Shown: piece after piece, positions 54,976-63,638 of the stretch | How the letters are laid out: each line of letters begins with the position of its first letter | Numbering within the stretch: position 1 is the first letter of the stretch | Source of the DNA: Serratia ureilytica | Lineage (GTDB): Bacteria > Pseudomonadota > Gammaproteobacteria > Enterobacterales > Enterobacteriaceae | Length of the DNA: 64,000 nucleotides | Direction: 5' to 3' | NCBI RefSeq assembly: GCF_013375155.1 | Contig: NZ_JABXOF010000007.1 | Location: forward strand, 62,001-126,000 | Program-made: the position numbers and the translations under genes | Notes under the pieces: generated by a model | Databases searched by the model: none | What the model was told of the DNA's origin: nothing | Seen by the model: only the letters and a program-made list of their open reading frames with translations

Positions 54976-56007
54976 TTATTTGGCTAACAGCTCTCGGCGC
55001 ACGATCTCGGCGCCTGCGCTTAACGCATTCAGCTTGCCGCGGGCGACCTGACGGGGCAGGGGGGCCATGCCGCAGTTGGTCGACGGATAGAGTTTGTCGG
55101 CATCGACAAACTGCAGCGCTTTGCGCAGCGTGTCGGCCACTTCCTCCGGCGTCTCAACGGCATGATTCGCTACGTCGATGGCGCCGACCATCACCTTTTT
55201 GCCGCGGATCAGTTCAAGCAGATCCATGGGCACATGCGAGTTATGGCACTCCAGCGAGATGATATCGATGTTGGACGTTTGCAGTTTCGGAAACGCCTCT
55301 TCATATTGTCGCCATTCCGAGCCCAGCGTCTTTTTCCAGTCGGTATTGGCTTTAATCCCATATCCATAGCAGATATGTACGGCGGTTTCACACTTAAGCC
55401 CTTCAATGGCTCTTTCCAGGGCGGCGATGCCCCAGTCATTCACCTCGTCAAAGAACACGTTAAATGCGGGCTCATCAAACTGAATAATGTCGACGCCTGC
55501 GGCCTCGAGCTCTTTGGCTTCCTGATTGAGGATCTTCGCGAACTCCCAGGCTAATTTCTCGCGGCTTTTATAGTGGTTGTCATAGAGCGTGTCGATCATG
55601 GTCATCGGCCCCGGCAGGGCCCATTTAATCGGCTGTGTGGTCAGCTGGCGTAAAAATTTGGCGTCTTCAACGAAAACGGGTTTTTGACGCGAGACCGCCC
55701 CCACGACCGTCGGCACGCTCGCCTCATAGCGATTGCGGATTTTAACCACTTCGCGTTTTTCGAAATCGACGCCGCTGAGATGCTCGATAAACGTCGTGAC
55801 GAAGTGCTGACGGGTTTGTTCGCCATCGCTGACGATATCGATGCCGGCCTGTTGTTGCTCTGCCAGTGACAAACGCAGAGCGTCCTGTTTCCCTTCGATG
55901 AGTTCTTCATTCTGCAATTTCCAGGGCGACCACAGGGTTTCCGGTTGGGCCAGCCAGACCGGTTTGGGCAAGCTGCCGGCGGTCGATGTGGGGAGCAATA
56001 TTTTCAT
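54976..56007 (-). CDS. mesD: Folate-independent methionine synthase, core-MetE type (MesD)
   Basis: A 343-residue protein equal to only the catalytic C-terminal half of MetE. Zinc ligands are recognisable as VHICYG (His, Cys), SLECHNS (Glu) and STNCGM (Cys). The full-length folate-binding N-terminal domain is absent. It lies 25 bases after a DUF1852 gene, the pairing described for MesD/MesX, which methylates homocysteine using a methyl donor other than methyl-tetrahydrofolate. ATG 56007 gives MKILLPTSTAGSLPKP; the longer frame overlaps the partner gene. Confidence 0.85.
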   Translation of the reverse strand: MKILLPTSTAGSLPKPVWLAQPETLWSPWKLQNEELIEGKQDALRLSLAEQQQAGIDIVSDGEQTRQHFVTTFIEHLSGVDFEKREVVKIRNRYEASVPTVVGAVSRQKPVFVEDAKFLRQLTTQPIKWALPGPMTMIDTLYDNHYKSREKLAWEFAKILNQEAKELEAAGVDIIQFDEPAFNVFFDEVNDWGIAALERAIEGLKCETAVHICYGYGIKANTDWKKTLGSEWRQYEEAFPKLQTSNIDIISLECHNSHVPMDLLELIRGKKVMVGAIDVANHAVETPEEVADTLRKALQFVDADKLYPSTNCGMAPLPRQVARGKLNALSAGAEIVRRELLAK

Positions 56008-56032
56008 GATAGGTGACCTGTATTTAAGTGAA

Positions 56033-57010
56033 TCAAAGCGCGTAGTGAGCAGACCATTGCTCAAGAATAGGCTTGTAGGGTTTGATAAATTGCTCTTCCG
56101 TAAATTTCCCCTGCTCAATCGCTAACTGGCTACGCTCTTCGCGATCGTAAACAATCTTGGTTAATGAATGATCCTGGTTATTCAAGCTTGGCTGATAGCA
56201 TTGCCCCGCCGCCGAATTGGCATTGTAAATTTCAGGCCGATAGATTTTCTGGAAGGTCTCCATCGTGCTGATGGTGCCGATCAGTTCCAGGTCGGTGTAA
56301 TCGCTCAGCAAATCCCCGGGGAAATAAAAGGCCAGGGGCGCAACGCTATTTTTCGGCATGAAATAGCGCACCTGCAGGCCCATTTTTTTAAAATACCGGT
56401 CGGTCAATGAAGCGCCGTCTTGCCGATACTCGTCGCCCAAGACCGGGTGTTGATTGCCCGTCCGATGGTAGGTGTCTTTGCTGGATACGCTGAGGCAGAT
56501 CACCGGCGGTTTGCTGAAATTTTCATGGTATTCGTTTGAATTGACGAAGTGCTTAAAGATATTGCCGTGCAAATCGCCGAAATCATTCGGAATGGTAAAT
56601 TCCGCCGCGTTTTTATTGTGCGCCGGCAGCAAGACGCTAAAGTCGTAATCGCGCACGTAAGACGAGAAATTGTTCCCGACGATGCCCTCGATACGCTTTT
56701 GCGTTTTTTTATCGATGATGTTGGTTTTCAGGATTTCGATAACCGGAAAGCTGGCGCCCTGATCTTCGATGCGCATCTCAACCGAGATGATTTCCAGCTC
56801 GACAGAGTAGCGATCGGCCTTGGGGTTATCCCAATAGGCTAGTGCATTAAAGCGATTGTCGATCATCACCAACGTGTTGCGCAGGTTCTCCCGGCGGTTT
56901 TTCCCTCTGGCCAAATTAGCAAAGTTGGTGGTGATACGCGTATTTTCAGAAGGGTTATAATCTTCGTCGAAAGAACTGCTCTTAATCGTAAAGGTAAAGT
57001 CTGTATTCAT
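56033..57010 (-). CDS. mesX: DUF1852 protein MesX, partner of MesD
   Basis: A 325-residue soluble protein of the DUF1852 family (start MNTDFTFTIKSSSFDEDY, with a NFANLARGKNRRENLRNTL segment). It is 25 bases upstream of mesD and must share its transcript. In published genetic work, DUF1852 (MesX) is required for MesD-type methionine synthesis; its own chemistry is unknown. The gene is more AT-rich than the core genes of this window. Confidence 0.85.
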   Translation of the reverse strand: MNTDFTFTIKSSSFDEDYNPSENTRITTNFANLARGKNRRENLRNTLVMIDNRFNALAYWDNPKADRYSVELEIISVEMRIEDQGASFPVIEILKTNIIDKKTQKRIEGIVGNNFSSYVRDYDFSVLLPAHNKNAAEFTIPNDFGDLHGNIFKHFVNSNEYHENFSKPPVICLSVSSKDTYHRTGNQHPVLGDEYRQDGASLTDRYFKKMGLQVRYFMPKNSVAPLAFYFPGDLLSDYTDLELIGTISTMETFQKIYRPEIYNANSAAGQCYQPSLNNQDHSLTKIVYDREERSQLAIEQGKFTEEQFIKPYKPILEQWSAHYAL

Positions 57011-57325
57011 CGTCTTATAGCATCCTGTTATATGATATGAAGGCTGGATTTATCCATTTCTTTCAATGGCTTGTTTTTCTATTTTTTTATTCAGCTGATT
57101 TCATATTGTCTGTCGTTAATGAGGTCTATTTTTGCCAGAGTCCCGGAGGGAGTGAAAGAGACTTAATTTCATTACCACATGAGCGGTATTCATGATCGGG
57201 CGTTCGGGCCGTTTTACCGCCGTTGCTCTGCGGCGCAAACCGCCGGTGGGTTGGCCGGCAACCTGGTGCAGCCTGAAAAATTACGGGTATAATCCCTTCA
57301 TGATCCCACGGCTTCAGACACGAAC
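57011..57325. other. Intergenic region between mesX and yaiL
   Basis: A divergent gap of 315 bases, AT-rich near mesX. It must hold the promoters of both operons. I looked for tandem met boxes or a MetR dyad near the mesX start and found none that convinces. No gene seen. Confidence 0.4.
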
Positions 57326-57865
57326 ATGACAAAACTCACCTTACAAGAGCAGATGCTCAAAGCGGGCTTGGTAACCAGCAAGAAAATGGCCAAAGTCCAA
57401 AGAACGGCTAAAAAATCACGCGTTCAGGCCCGTGAGGCCAGAGAGGCGGTGGAAGAGAATAAAAAGGCGCAGCTTGAGCGCGATAAGCAGTTGAACGAGC
57501 AGCAAAAGCAAGCCGCGCTGTCCAAAGAATACAAGGCGCAGGTGAAGCAGCTGATCGAGATGAATCGCATCGTGCTGGCGAAAGGCGATATCGGTTTTAA
57601 CTTTACCGACGGCAACCTGATCAAAAAAATCCTGGTGGATAAGGCGACGCAGACCCAACTGATCAATGGCCGCCTCGCCATTGCGCGTTTGCTGATCGAG
57701 AACCGGGAAGAGTGTGAATACGCGATTATCCCCGCGAGCGTCGCCGATAAAATCGCGCAGCGCGATGCGGGCAGCATTGTGTTGCACAGCGCGCTGAGTC
57801 AGGAAGAGCAGGATGAAGACGATCCGTACGCCGACTTTAAAGTGCCTGACGATTTGATGTGGTAA
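57326..57865 (+). CDS. yaiL: DUF2058-family nucleoprotein/polynucleotide-associated protein YaiL
   Basis: A 179-residue highly charged protein. Residues about 20-75 form a long basic/acidic helix (KKSRVQAREAREAVEENKKA), followed by a compact domain with GDIGFNFTDGNLIKKILVD and the C-terminal DDPYADFKVPDDLMW. This matches E. coli YaiL in architecture. Its function is not established; the family has been linked to nucleoid or ribosome-associated fractions. Confidence 0.85.
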   Translation: MTKLTLQEQMLKAGLVTSKKMAKVQRTAKKSRVQAREAREAVEENKKAQLERDKQLNEQQKQAALSKEYKAQVKQLIEMNRIVLAKGDIGFNFTDGNLIKKILVDKATQTQLINGRLAIARLLIENREECEYAIIPASVADKIAQRDAGSIVLHSALSQEEQDEDDPYADFKVPDDLMW

Positions 57866-57872
57866 GCCGCGT

Positions 57873-58571
57873 TCAGAACGGCGCGGCGTGACGAGCGGTT
57901 ATCCGCTCTCCGCGGATGGGGTGCACAAAGTCCAGTTCGCTGGCGTGCAGCATCAGCCGCGGTGTCTGCTCGGCACCCGGCAGCAGGCGCCCGCCATACA
58001 GATCGCAGCCTAAAATAGGGTGGCCCAATTGCCGGCTGTGAATACGCAGCTGGTGGGTGCGCCCGGTCTCCGGAATGAGCTGTACCCGCGTTAGCGGCAG
58101 CGAGATCCCGCCTTCCGTTTCACGATAAAAACGCTCGACGACCCGATAGCGGGAGCGAGCGGGCTTGCCGTGAAGGGCGCAAATCGACATCAGCGGGAAC
58201 AGCGCCGGATCGTTGGCGATCGCCGCGTCTATTACCCCTTCGTTATCCGCCAGATGGCCGCAGAGCAGCGCGCTGTAGACTTTACCGACGGTGCGCTCGC
58301 TGAACTGCCGGCAGAGCGCGGCATTGACGGCCTTATTGCGGGCTACCACCATCAACCCGGACGTGCCGAAATCCAGGCGGTGTGCCAGCGTGCAGCCGGG
58401 GAAGATCTGCACCAGCCGATAGTGCACCGAGTCGAGATTTTGCGGATTTTTGCCCGAAAGGCTGAGCAACCCGGCGGGTTTATTGATCAGCGCCAGATGA
58501 TCGTCCTGATAGAGGATCTCTATCTGGTCATGACAGGGCGGGGCGATGAAGGTATCGGTAATCGTAGACAT
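57873..58571 (-). CDS. RluA-family pseudouridine synthase
   Basis: A 232-residue enzyme that isomerises uridine in rRNA or tRNA. The catalytic Asp is in HRLDFGTSGLMVVAR, and the family motifs LYQDDHLALINKPAGLLSL and GRTHQLRIHSRQLGHPILG are present. There is no S4 domain, so it belongs to the RluA/TruC/YqcB-like group, but I cannot assign the target base. ATG 58571 gives a normal length; the frame is open upstream without ribosome site. It is convergent with yaiL. Confidence 0.87.
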   Translation of the reverse strand: MSTITDTFIAPPCHDQIEILYQDDHLALINKPAGLLSLSGKNPQNLDSVHYRLVQIFPGCTLAHRLDFGTSGLMVVARNKAVNAALCRQFSERTVGKVYSALLCGHLADNEGVIDAAIANDPALFPLMSICALHGKPARSRYRVVERFYRETEGGISLPLTRVQLIPETGRTHQLRIHSRQLGHPILGCDLYGGRLLPGAEQTPRLMLHASELDFVHPIRGERITARHAAPF

Positions 58572-58679
58572 CGGTCGGCCGGCTGGAGGGAGGAGGGGCG
58601 GATGATAGCGAATTTTTCGCCGATGGGCGAATCTGGCGGCGCTGGCCTGGCGCCCACAGGGTATTAGCATCTCTGATAC

Positions 58680-58726
58680 TTGATTAGAAACATCAATTTC
58701 ACCTAATGATCGCTTCCTCGTATGAT
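58680..58726 (+). promoter_or_regulatory. argO promoter with ArgP-type dyad
   Basis: TTGAT-N7-ATCAA (58680-58696) is a LysR-type dyad just upstream of TTCACC (58698-58703), a 17-base spacer and TATGAT (58721-58726). ArgP activates argO in E. coli from such a position, and argP is encoded nearby at 60305. Confidence 0.6.
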
Positions 58727-58785
58727 GCGCATGTTGACCGATACGCGCCCACGTCCGGCGCCTTTTATCATTCGAGGAATTTCCC

Positions 58786-59403
58786 ATGCTAGCCGTCTTC
58801 CTGCAGGGCTTTGCCCTGAGCGCCGCCATGATCCTGCCGCTGGGCCCGCAGAACGTATTCGTGATGAATCAGGGCATTCGCCGTCAGTATCATCTGATGA
58901 TCGCCTCATTGTGCGCGCTGAGCGATATCGTGCTGATCTGCGCCGGTATTTTCGGCGGCAGCGCGTTGCTGACCCGCTCGCCGCTGCTGCTGGCGTTGGT
59001 GACCTGGGGCGGGGTGGCGTTTCTGCTGTGGTACGGCTGGGGCGCGTTCCGTTCCGCCTTCAGCCCGCAACCGGCGCAGGCCGCGGCGCAGGAGCTGGCG
59101 CAGAGCCGCTGGCGCATCGTGGTCACCATGCTGGCGGTCACCTGGCTGAATCCGCACGTCTATCTGGATACCTTCGTGGTGCTCGGCAGCCTGGGCGGAC
59201 AGCTGACGGCGGACGTGCGTTCCTGGTTCGCGCTTGGCGCGGTCAGCGCGTCGGCGGTGTGGTTCTTTGGTCTGGCGCTGCTGGCCTCCTGGCTGGCGCC
59301 GTGGCTGAACACCCAGCGGGCGCAGCGCATCATCAATGCGCTGGTCGGTCTGGTGATGTGGGGCATCGCGCTGCAGCTGGCCTGGCAGGGGGCAAATTTA
59401 TAA
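58786..59403 (+). CDS. argO: L-arginine exporter ArgO
   Basis: Inner-membrane LysE-family exporter of arginine (and canavanine). It has 205 residues, six hydrophobic helices and the family start [26 protein letters not shown]. The Asn-Pro motif ([15 protein letters not shown]) of LysE exporters is present. It lies downstream of an ArgP-type dyad and close to argP. Confidence 0.95.
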   Translation: MLAVFLQGFALSAAMILPLGPQNVFVMNQGIRRQYHLMIASLCALSDIVLICAGIFGGSALLTRSPLLLALVTWGGVAFLLWYGWGAFRSAFSPQPAQAAAQELAQSRWRIVVTMLAVTWLNPHVYLDTFVVLGSLGGQLTADVRSWFALGAVSASAVWFFGLALLASWLAPWLNTQRAQRIINALVGLVMWGIALQLAWQGANL

Positions 59404-59524
59404 GAATTTGTCACTAATCCGAATTCAAAACGCCGTGCGATATGCTACGTTTGATGCCAGGAAACCGGCGGTTCTCGCAGGGAAAAGCCGGCGATCAGAG
59501 ACAGCCTGTCATTAAGGAGACACT

Positions 59525-60256
59525 GTGAAGCTAAAAGCATTGGCTATGGCCGCAATGGTCGGATTAGGGACGCTACCGATGGCGCTGCAGGCGGCTGAAT
59601 TGCCTGAAGGGCCGCACGTCGTCACCTCCGGCACCGCCAGCGTGGACGCCACGCCGGATATCGCCACTCTGGCGATCGAAGTGAGCGTTTCCTCCAAAGA
59701 CGCCGCCCAGGCGAAGAAGCAGGTGGACGAGCGCGTGGCGCAGTACTTTGATTTCCTGCAGAAAAACAACATCGAGAAGAAAGACATCAGCGCCGCCAAC
59801 CTGCGCACCCAGCCGGAATACGATTACCTGAAAACCGGCGAGTCGGTGCTGAAGGGCTACCGGGCGGTGCGCCAGGTGCAGGTTACCCTGCGCCAGTTGG
59901 ACAAGCTGAACGAGCTGCTGGACGGCGCGCTGAAATCCGGCCTGAACGAGATCCGCGCGGTGGAGCTGGGCGTCGCCAAGCCGGACGTGTATCGCGAGCA
60001 GGCGCGGCAAAAAGCGATCGAGAACGCGACTCAGCAGGCCGAATCCCTGGCCAAGGGCTTCCACGCCAAGCTGGGGCCGGTGTACAGCATTCGCTACCGG
60101 GTCGCCAACTACCAGCCGATGCCGGTGGCGCGGATGTATAAGGCGGCCGGCGCGGCGGCGGAAAACGACGCGGCGCAAACCTATGAACAGCAAAGCATTC
60201 ACTTCGACGATCAGGTGGATGTGGTGTTCGAGCTGCAGCGCAACGCCGCGCAGTAA
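59525..60256 (+). CDS. yggE: Oxidative-stress defence SIMPL-domain protein YggE
   Basis: A 243-residue periplasmic protein with a signal peptide (cleavage near AAELPEG) and a SIMPL/DUF541 domain (VVTSGTASVDATPDIATLAIEV at the start, ending DDQVDVVFELQ). In E. coli it lowers reactive oxygen damage. A GGAG site precedes ATG 59525, and the gene sits between argO and argP as expected. Confidence 0.93.
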   Translation: MKLKALAMAAMVGLGTLPMALQAAELPEGPHVVTSGTASVDATPDIATLAIEVSVSSKDAAQAKKQVDERVAQYFDFLQKNNIEKKDISAANLRTQPEYDYLKTGESVLKGYRAVRQVQVTLRQLDKLNELLDGALKSGLNEIRAVELGVAKPDVYREQARQKAIENATQQAESLAKGFHAKLGPVYSIRYRVANYQPMPVARMYKAAGAAAENDAAQTYEQQSIHFDDQVDVVFELQRNAAQ

Positions 60257-60272
60257 GGGGGTTGTCATGAAG

Positions 60273-60300
60273 AAAAGGTTCGCTGCGGCGAACCTTTTTT
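60273..60300 (+). terminator. Bidirectional terminator between yggE and argP
   Basis: The stem AAAAGGTTCGC / GCGAACCTTTT with loop TGCG is followed by T residues and serves both convergent genes. Confidence 0.9.
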
Positions 60301-60304
60301 CGTT

Positions 60305-61198
60305 TTAATCCTGGCGCAGCACCTGGTGACCGTGCTCCAGCAACGCGTCGGTCACTTTACGCATCATGCGGCTCTCCGGCGCGAAGCGGTGCCAGTACAG
60401 CATGCGGCGCTGGTACAGCCCCGGCGTCAGATCGATCAGTTCGCCGGATGCCAGCTCCTTTTCGATCTGCAGATGTGGGATCATACAGCAGGTGGTGCCC
60501 TGACGGGCCAGCTGCACGAAGGCTTCCGATGAGTTCACGATGTGGCAGGGCACGCTGCCCGGCGACAGATCGAAGTTCTGCTGCAGAAATGCCTGGTGCA
60601 TGTCGTCGAGATGATCGAAGGCCACCGCCGGCGCTTTCAACAGCGCGGAGCGGGTGACGCCGTTCGGGAAATAGCGCTCGGCGAAGCCGCTGGAGGCCAC
60701 GAACAGGTAGTCCAGCGCCCCCAGCCGATCCACCAGGCAGCTCGGCAGCGGCTGCGGCTGAATACTCACCGCGCCCACCACCTCACCACGGCGCAGCCGC
60801 TCCTGGGTGCGGGTTTCATCTTCCACCTGCAGATTCAGACGAATGGGGGAGTCCGCCAGCACCGGCTTCAGCGCCGGCAGCAGCCAGGTCGCCAGACTGT
60901 CGGCGTTGACCGCCAGCGACAGCAGCAGCGGCGTATCGACGCCGGTGTCGTTGCCCAGCCACTCTTCTTCCAGCAGCTCCACCTGATGCAGCAGCGCCAG
61001 CAGCTTTTGCCCCTGTTCGGTCGGGCGCGGCGGCACGGTGCGGACCAGCAGCGGTTGGCCGAACAGGTTTTCCAGCTGTTTGATGCGTTGGGATACCGCC
61101 GATTGCGTGATGCAGAGTTTTTGCGCGGCGCGCTCGAAGCCGCGCTCACGGATCACCGCGTCCAGCGCTTGCAGCGTACGATAGTCTGGGCGTTTCAT
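60305..61198 (-). CDS. argP: LysR-family regulator ArgP (IciA)
   Basis: A 297-residue regulator that activates argO and other genes according to arginine and lysine levels. The winged helix is clear ([36 protein letters not shown]), followed by the co-inducer domain. Sequence and neighbourhood match E. coli argP, divergent from rpiA. Confidence 0.95.
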   Translation of the reverse strand: MKRPDYRTLQALDAVIRERGFERAAQKLCITQSAVSQRIKQLENLFGQPLLVRTVPPRPTEQGQKLLALLHQVELLEEEWLGNDTGVDTPLLLSLAVNADSLATWLLPALKPVLADSPIRLNLQVEDETRTQERLRRGEVVGAVSIQPQPLPSCLVDRLGALDYLFVASSGFAERYFPNGVTRSALLKAPAVAFDHLDDMHQAFLQQNFDLSPGSVPCHIVNSSEAFVQLARQGTTCCMIPHLQIEKELASGELIDLTPGLYQRRMLYWHRFAPESRMMRKVTDALLEHGHQVLRQD

Positions 61199-61402
61199 CG
61201 GAAAGATATCCCTTAAATTAGAATGATACCGGCACTATGCCACATTTTGCGTGCGGCGCAGGTGGAAAAATCACGCCCCCAGCTCGCCGCCAAGCGGGTA
61301 AAAATGCGGGCTGCGGTAAATAAGTGTGATCCTGCCGGCGTGAAAAACAGCGTTTTACCCTATAATACGCACACGTTTTCGTACAGAGGCAAGGGACATA
61401 TT

Positions 61403-62059
61403 ATGACGCAGGATGAACTGAAAAAAGCGGTGGGCTGGGCGGCGCTGGAATACGTGACGCCGGGCACCATCGTCGGGGTGGGCACCGGCTCTACCGCCGC
61501 CCACTTTATTGACGCGCTGGGCTCCATCAAGCACCAGATTGAAGGCGCGGTGTCCAGCTCAGACGCCTCAACCGCCAAGCTGAAAAGCCTCGGCATCCAT
61601 GTGTTCGACAGCAACGAAGTGGACTCGCTCGATATCTACGTGGACGGCGCGGACGAAATCAACGGCCACATGCAGATGATCAAAGGCGGCGGCGCGGCGC
61701 TGACGCGCGAGAAGATCATCGCCGCCATCGCCAAGAAATTCATCTGCATCGTCGACGCCAGCAAGCAGGTGGACGTGCTGGGCAAATTCCCGCTGCCGGT
61801 GGAAGTGATCCCGATGGCCCGCTCCTATGTGGCGCGTGAGCTGGTGAAACTGGGCGGCCTGCCGGAGTATCGCCAGAACGTAGTGACCGACAACGGCAAC
61901 GTGATCCTCGATGTGCATAACCTGAGCATCACCGACGCTATCGCGCTGGAGAACAAAATCAACAGCATCGCCGGCGTGGTGACCGTGGGGCTGTTCGCCA
62001 ACCGCGGCGCGGACGTGGCGCTGGTCGGCACCCCGGAAGGCGTGAAAGTGGTCAAATAA
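61403..62059 (+). CDS. rpiA: Ribose-5-phosphate isomerase A
   Basis: Interconverts ribose 5-phosphate and ribulose 5-phosphate in the pentose phosphate pathway. It has 218 residues (E. coli 219), with [27 protein letters not shown] (catalytic Asp region) and the [12 protein letters not shown] loop with the catalytic Glu. The frame is open 180 bases upstream, but ATG 61403 after AGGCAAGGG gives the conserved [15 protein letters not shown] start. A GC-rich hairpin (62076-62094) after the stop is a likely terminator. Confidence 0.97.
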   Translation: MTQDELKKAVGWAALEYVTPGTIVGVGTGSTAAHFIDALGSIKHQIEGAVSSSDASTAKLKSLGIHVFDSNEVDSLDIYVDGADEINGHMQMIKGGGAALTREKIIAAIAKKFICIVDASKQVDVLGKFPLPVEVIPMARSYVARELVKLGGLPEYRQNVVTDNGNVILDVHNLSITDAIALENKINSIAGVVTVGLFANRGADVALVGTPEGVKVVK

Positions 62060-62139
62060 GCCTCTGCGGCCTGTGGCCCGGCAGTGCCGGGCCGCATATT
62101 TCTTCGGTTAAAACATCTTTTCTGAAAAGCGGCAAATTT

Positions 62140-62155
62140 GGTGACTTATGTCACA
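62140..62155 (+). promoter_or_regulatory. CRP site upstream of serA
   Basis: GGTGA-CTTATG-TCACA matches the CRP core TGTGA-N6-TCACA at 9 of 10 positions. It is about 200 bases before serA, which is CRP- and Lrp-regulated in E. coli. Confidence 0.65.
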
Positions 62156-62351
62156 TTGTGAAAACTGACTCCCCAAAGCTTCTGCCGAAAACTTTCCCTA
62201 TGGCATTTTCTGCCGTAAACCGCCATCAACGCTGCGCCTTGTCCTGCCGGGCAGGCAATCGTTTGTATTGCCGCCCGCGTTATTTTTGTTATGTTGGATG
62301 GGAGCTGTGTCGTCACAGCCGCTTCTGAAGTCTGAACATAGGGTCGGGTAA

Positions 62352-63590
62352 ATGGCAAAAGTATCATTGGAGAAAGACAGGATTAAATTCCTGTTGGTGG
62401 AAGGGGTTCATCAGAGCACGGTCGATAATTTGCGTGCCGCCGGTTATACCAACATCGAATACCACAAGGGTGCGTTAGACACCGAATCGCTGAAGGCCTC
62501 CATCCGCGATGCGCACTTCGTCGGCATCCGATCGCGCACGCATCTGACCGAAGAGGTGTTCGCCGCCGCAGAAAAACTGGTGGCGGTGGGCTGCTTCTGC
62601 ATCGGCACCAACCAGGTTGACCTGAAAGCGGCGACCAAACGCGGCATTCCGGTCTTCAACGCCCCGTTCTCCAATACCCGATCCGTGGCCGAAATGGTGC
62701 TGGGCGAGCTGCTGTTGATGCTGCGCGGCATTCCGGCCGCCAACGCCAAGGCGCACCGCGGCGTGTGGCACAAACTGGCCGTGGGCTCCTATGAAGCGCG
62801 CGGCAAAAAACTGGGCATCATCGGCTACGGCCATATCGGCACCCAGCTGGGCATTCTGGCCGAAGGGCTGGGCATGAAGGTGTTCTTCTACGATATCGAG
62901 AACAAGCTGCCGTTGGGCAACGCGCAACAGGTGCGTCATCTGTCCGATCTGCTCAATATGAGCGACGTGGTGACGCTGCACGTGCCGGAAACGCTGGCCA
63001 CCAAGAACATGATGGGGGCGGAAGAGCTGGCGCTGATGAAACCGGGCGCCATTCTGATCAACGCCTCGCGCGGCACCGTGGTTGATATTCCCGCGCTGTG
63101 CGACGCGCTGGCCAGCAATCACCTGGCGGGCGCGGCGATCGACGTCTTCCCGGAAGAGCCGGCGACCAACAGCGATCCGTTCAACTCGCCGCTGTGTGAG
63201 TTCGACAACGTGCTGCTGACGCCGCACATCGGCGGTTCCACGCAGGAAGCGCAGGAGAACATCGGCGACGAAGTGGCCGGCAAGCTGGCGAAATACTCCG
63301 ACAACGGATCGACTCTGTCCGCCGTCAACTTCCCGGAAGTGTCGCTGCCGGCGCATGGTCCGAACGCCAGCCGCCTGCTGCACATCCACGAAAACCGTCC
63401 GGGTGTGCTGACGCAGATTAACCAGATCTTCGCCGAAGAGGGGGTTAACATCGCCGCCCAGTATCTGCAAACCGGGCCGGAAATCGGCTACGTGGTGATC
63501 GACATCGAAGCGGAAATCGCACGCGCCGACGCCGCGCTGCAGCGCATGAAGGCCATCGACGGCACCATTCGCGCCCGTCTGCTGTTCTGA
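62352..63590 (+). CDS. serA: D-3-phosphoglycerate dehydrogenase SerA
   Basis: First enzyme of serine synthesis, oxidising 3-phosphoglycerate with NAD. It has 412 residues (E. coli 410). The N-terminal substrate domain, the NAD motif GYGHIGTQLGILAEGLGM, catalytic Arg/Glu/His segments (NASRGTVVDIP, DVFPEEP, LTPHIGGSTQEAQ) and the C-terminal ACT domain (HENRPGVLTQINQIFAEEGVNI) that binds the inhibitor serine are all visible. Confidence 0.97.
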   Translation: MAKVSLEKDRIKFLLVEGVHQSTVDNLRAAGYTNIEYHKGALDTESLKASIRDAHFVGIRSRTHLTEEVFAAAEKLVAVGCFCIGTNQVDLKAATKRGIPVFNAPFSNTRSVAEMVLGELLLMLRGIPAANAKAHRGVWHKLAVGSYEARGKKLGIIGYGHIGTQLGILAEGLGMKVFFYDIENKLPLGNAQQVRHLSDLLNMSDVVTLHVPETLATKNMMGAEELALMKPGAILINASRGTVVDIPALCDALASNHLAGAAIDVFPEEPATNSDPFNSPLCEFDNVLLTPHIGGSTQEAQENIGDEVAGKLAKYSDNGSTLSAVNFPEVSLPAHGPNASRLLHIHENRPGVLTQINQIFAEEGVNIAAQYLQTGPEIGYVVIDIEAEIARADAALQRMKAIDGTIRARLLF

Positions 63591-63611
63591 TTCGGCGGCT
63601 CGCCGCAACGA

Positions 63612-63638
63612 AAAAGGCCGGAGCGATCCGGCCTTTTG
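63612..63638. terminator. Bidirectional terminator between serA and fau
   Basis: The stem AAAAGGCCGGA / TCCGGCCTTTT with loop GCGA is flanked by A and T runs and serves both convergent genes. Confidence 0.88.

Noticed and set aside
57008-57070. MetJ boxes or a MetR dyad before mesX
   Set aside because: Only single, weak 8-base resemblances were found; no tandem met boxes and no TGAA-N5-TTCA.
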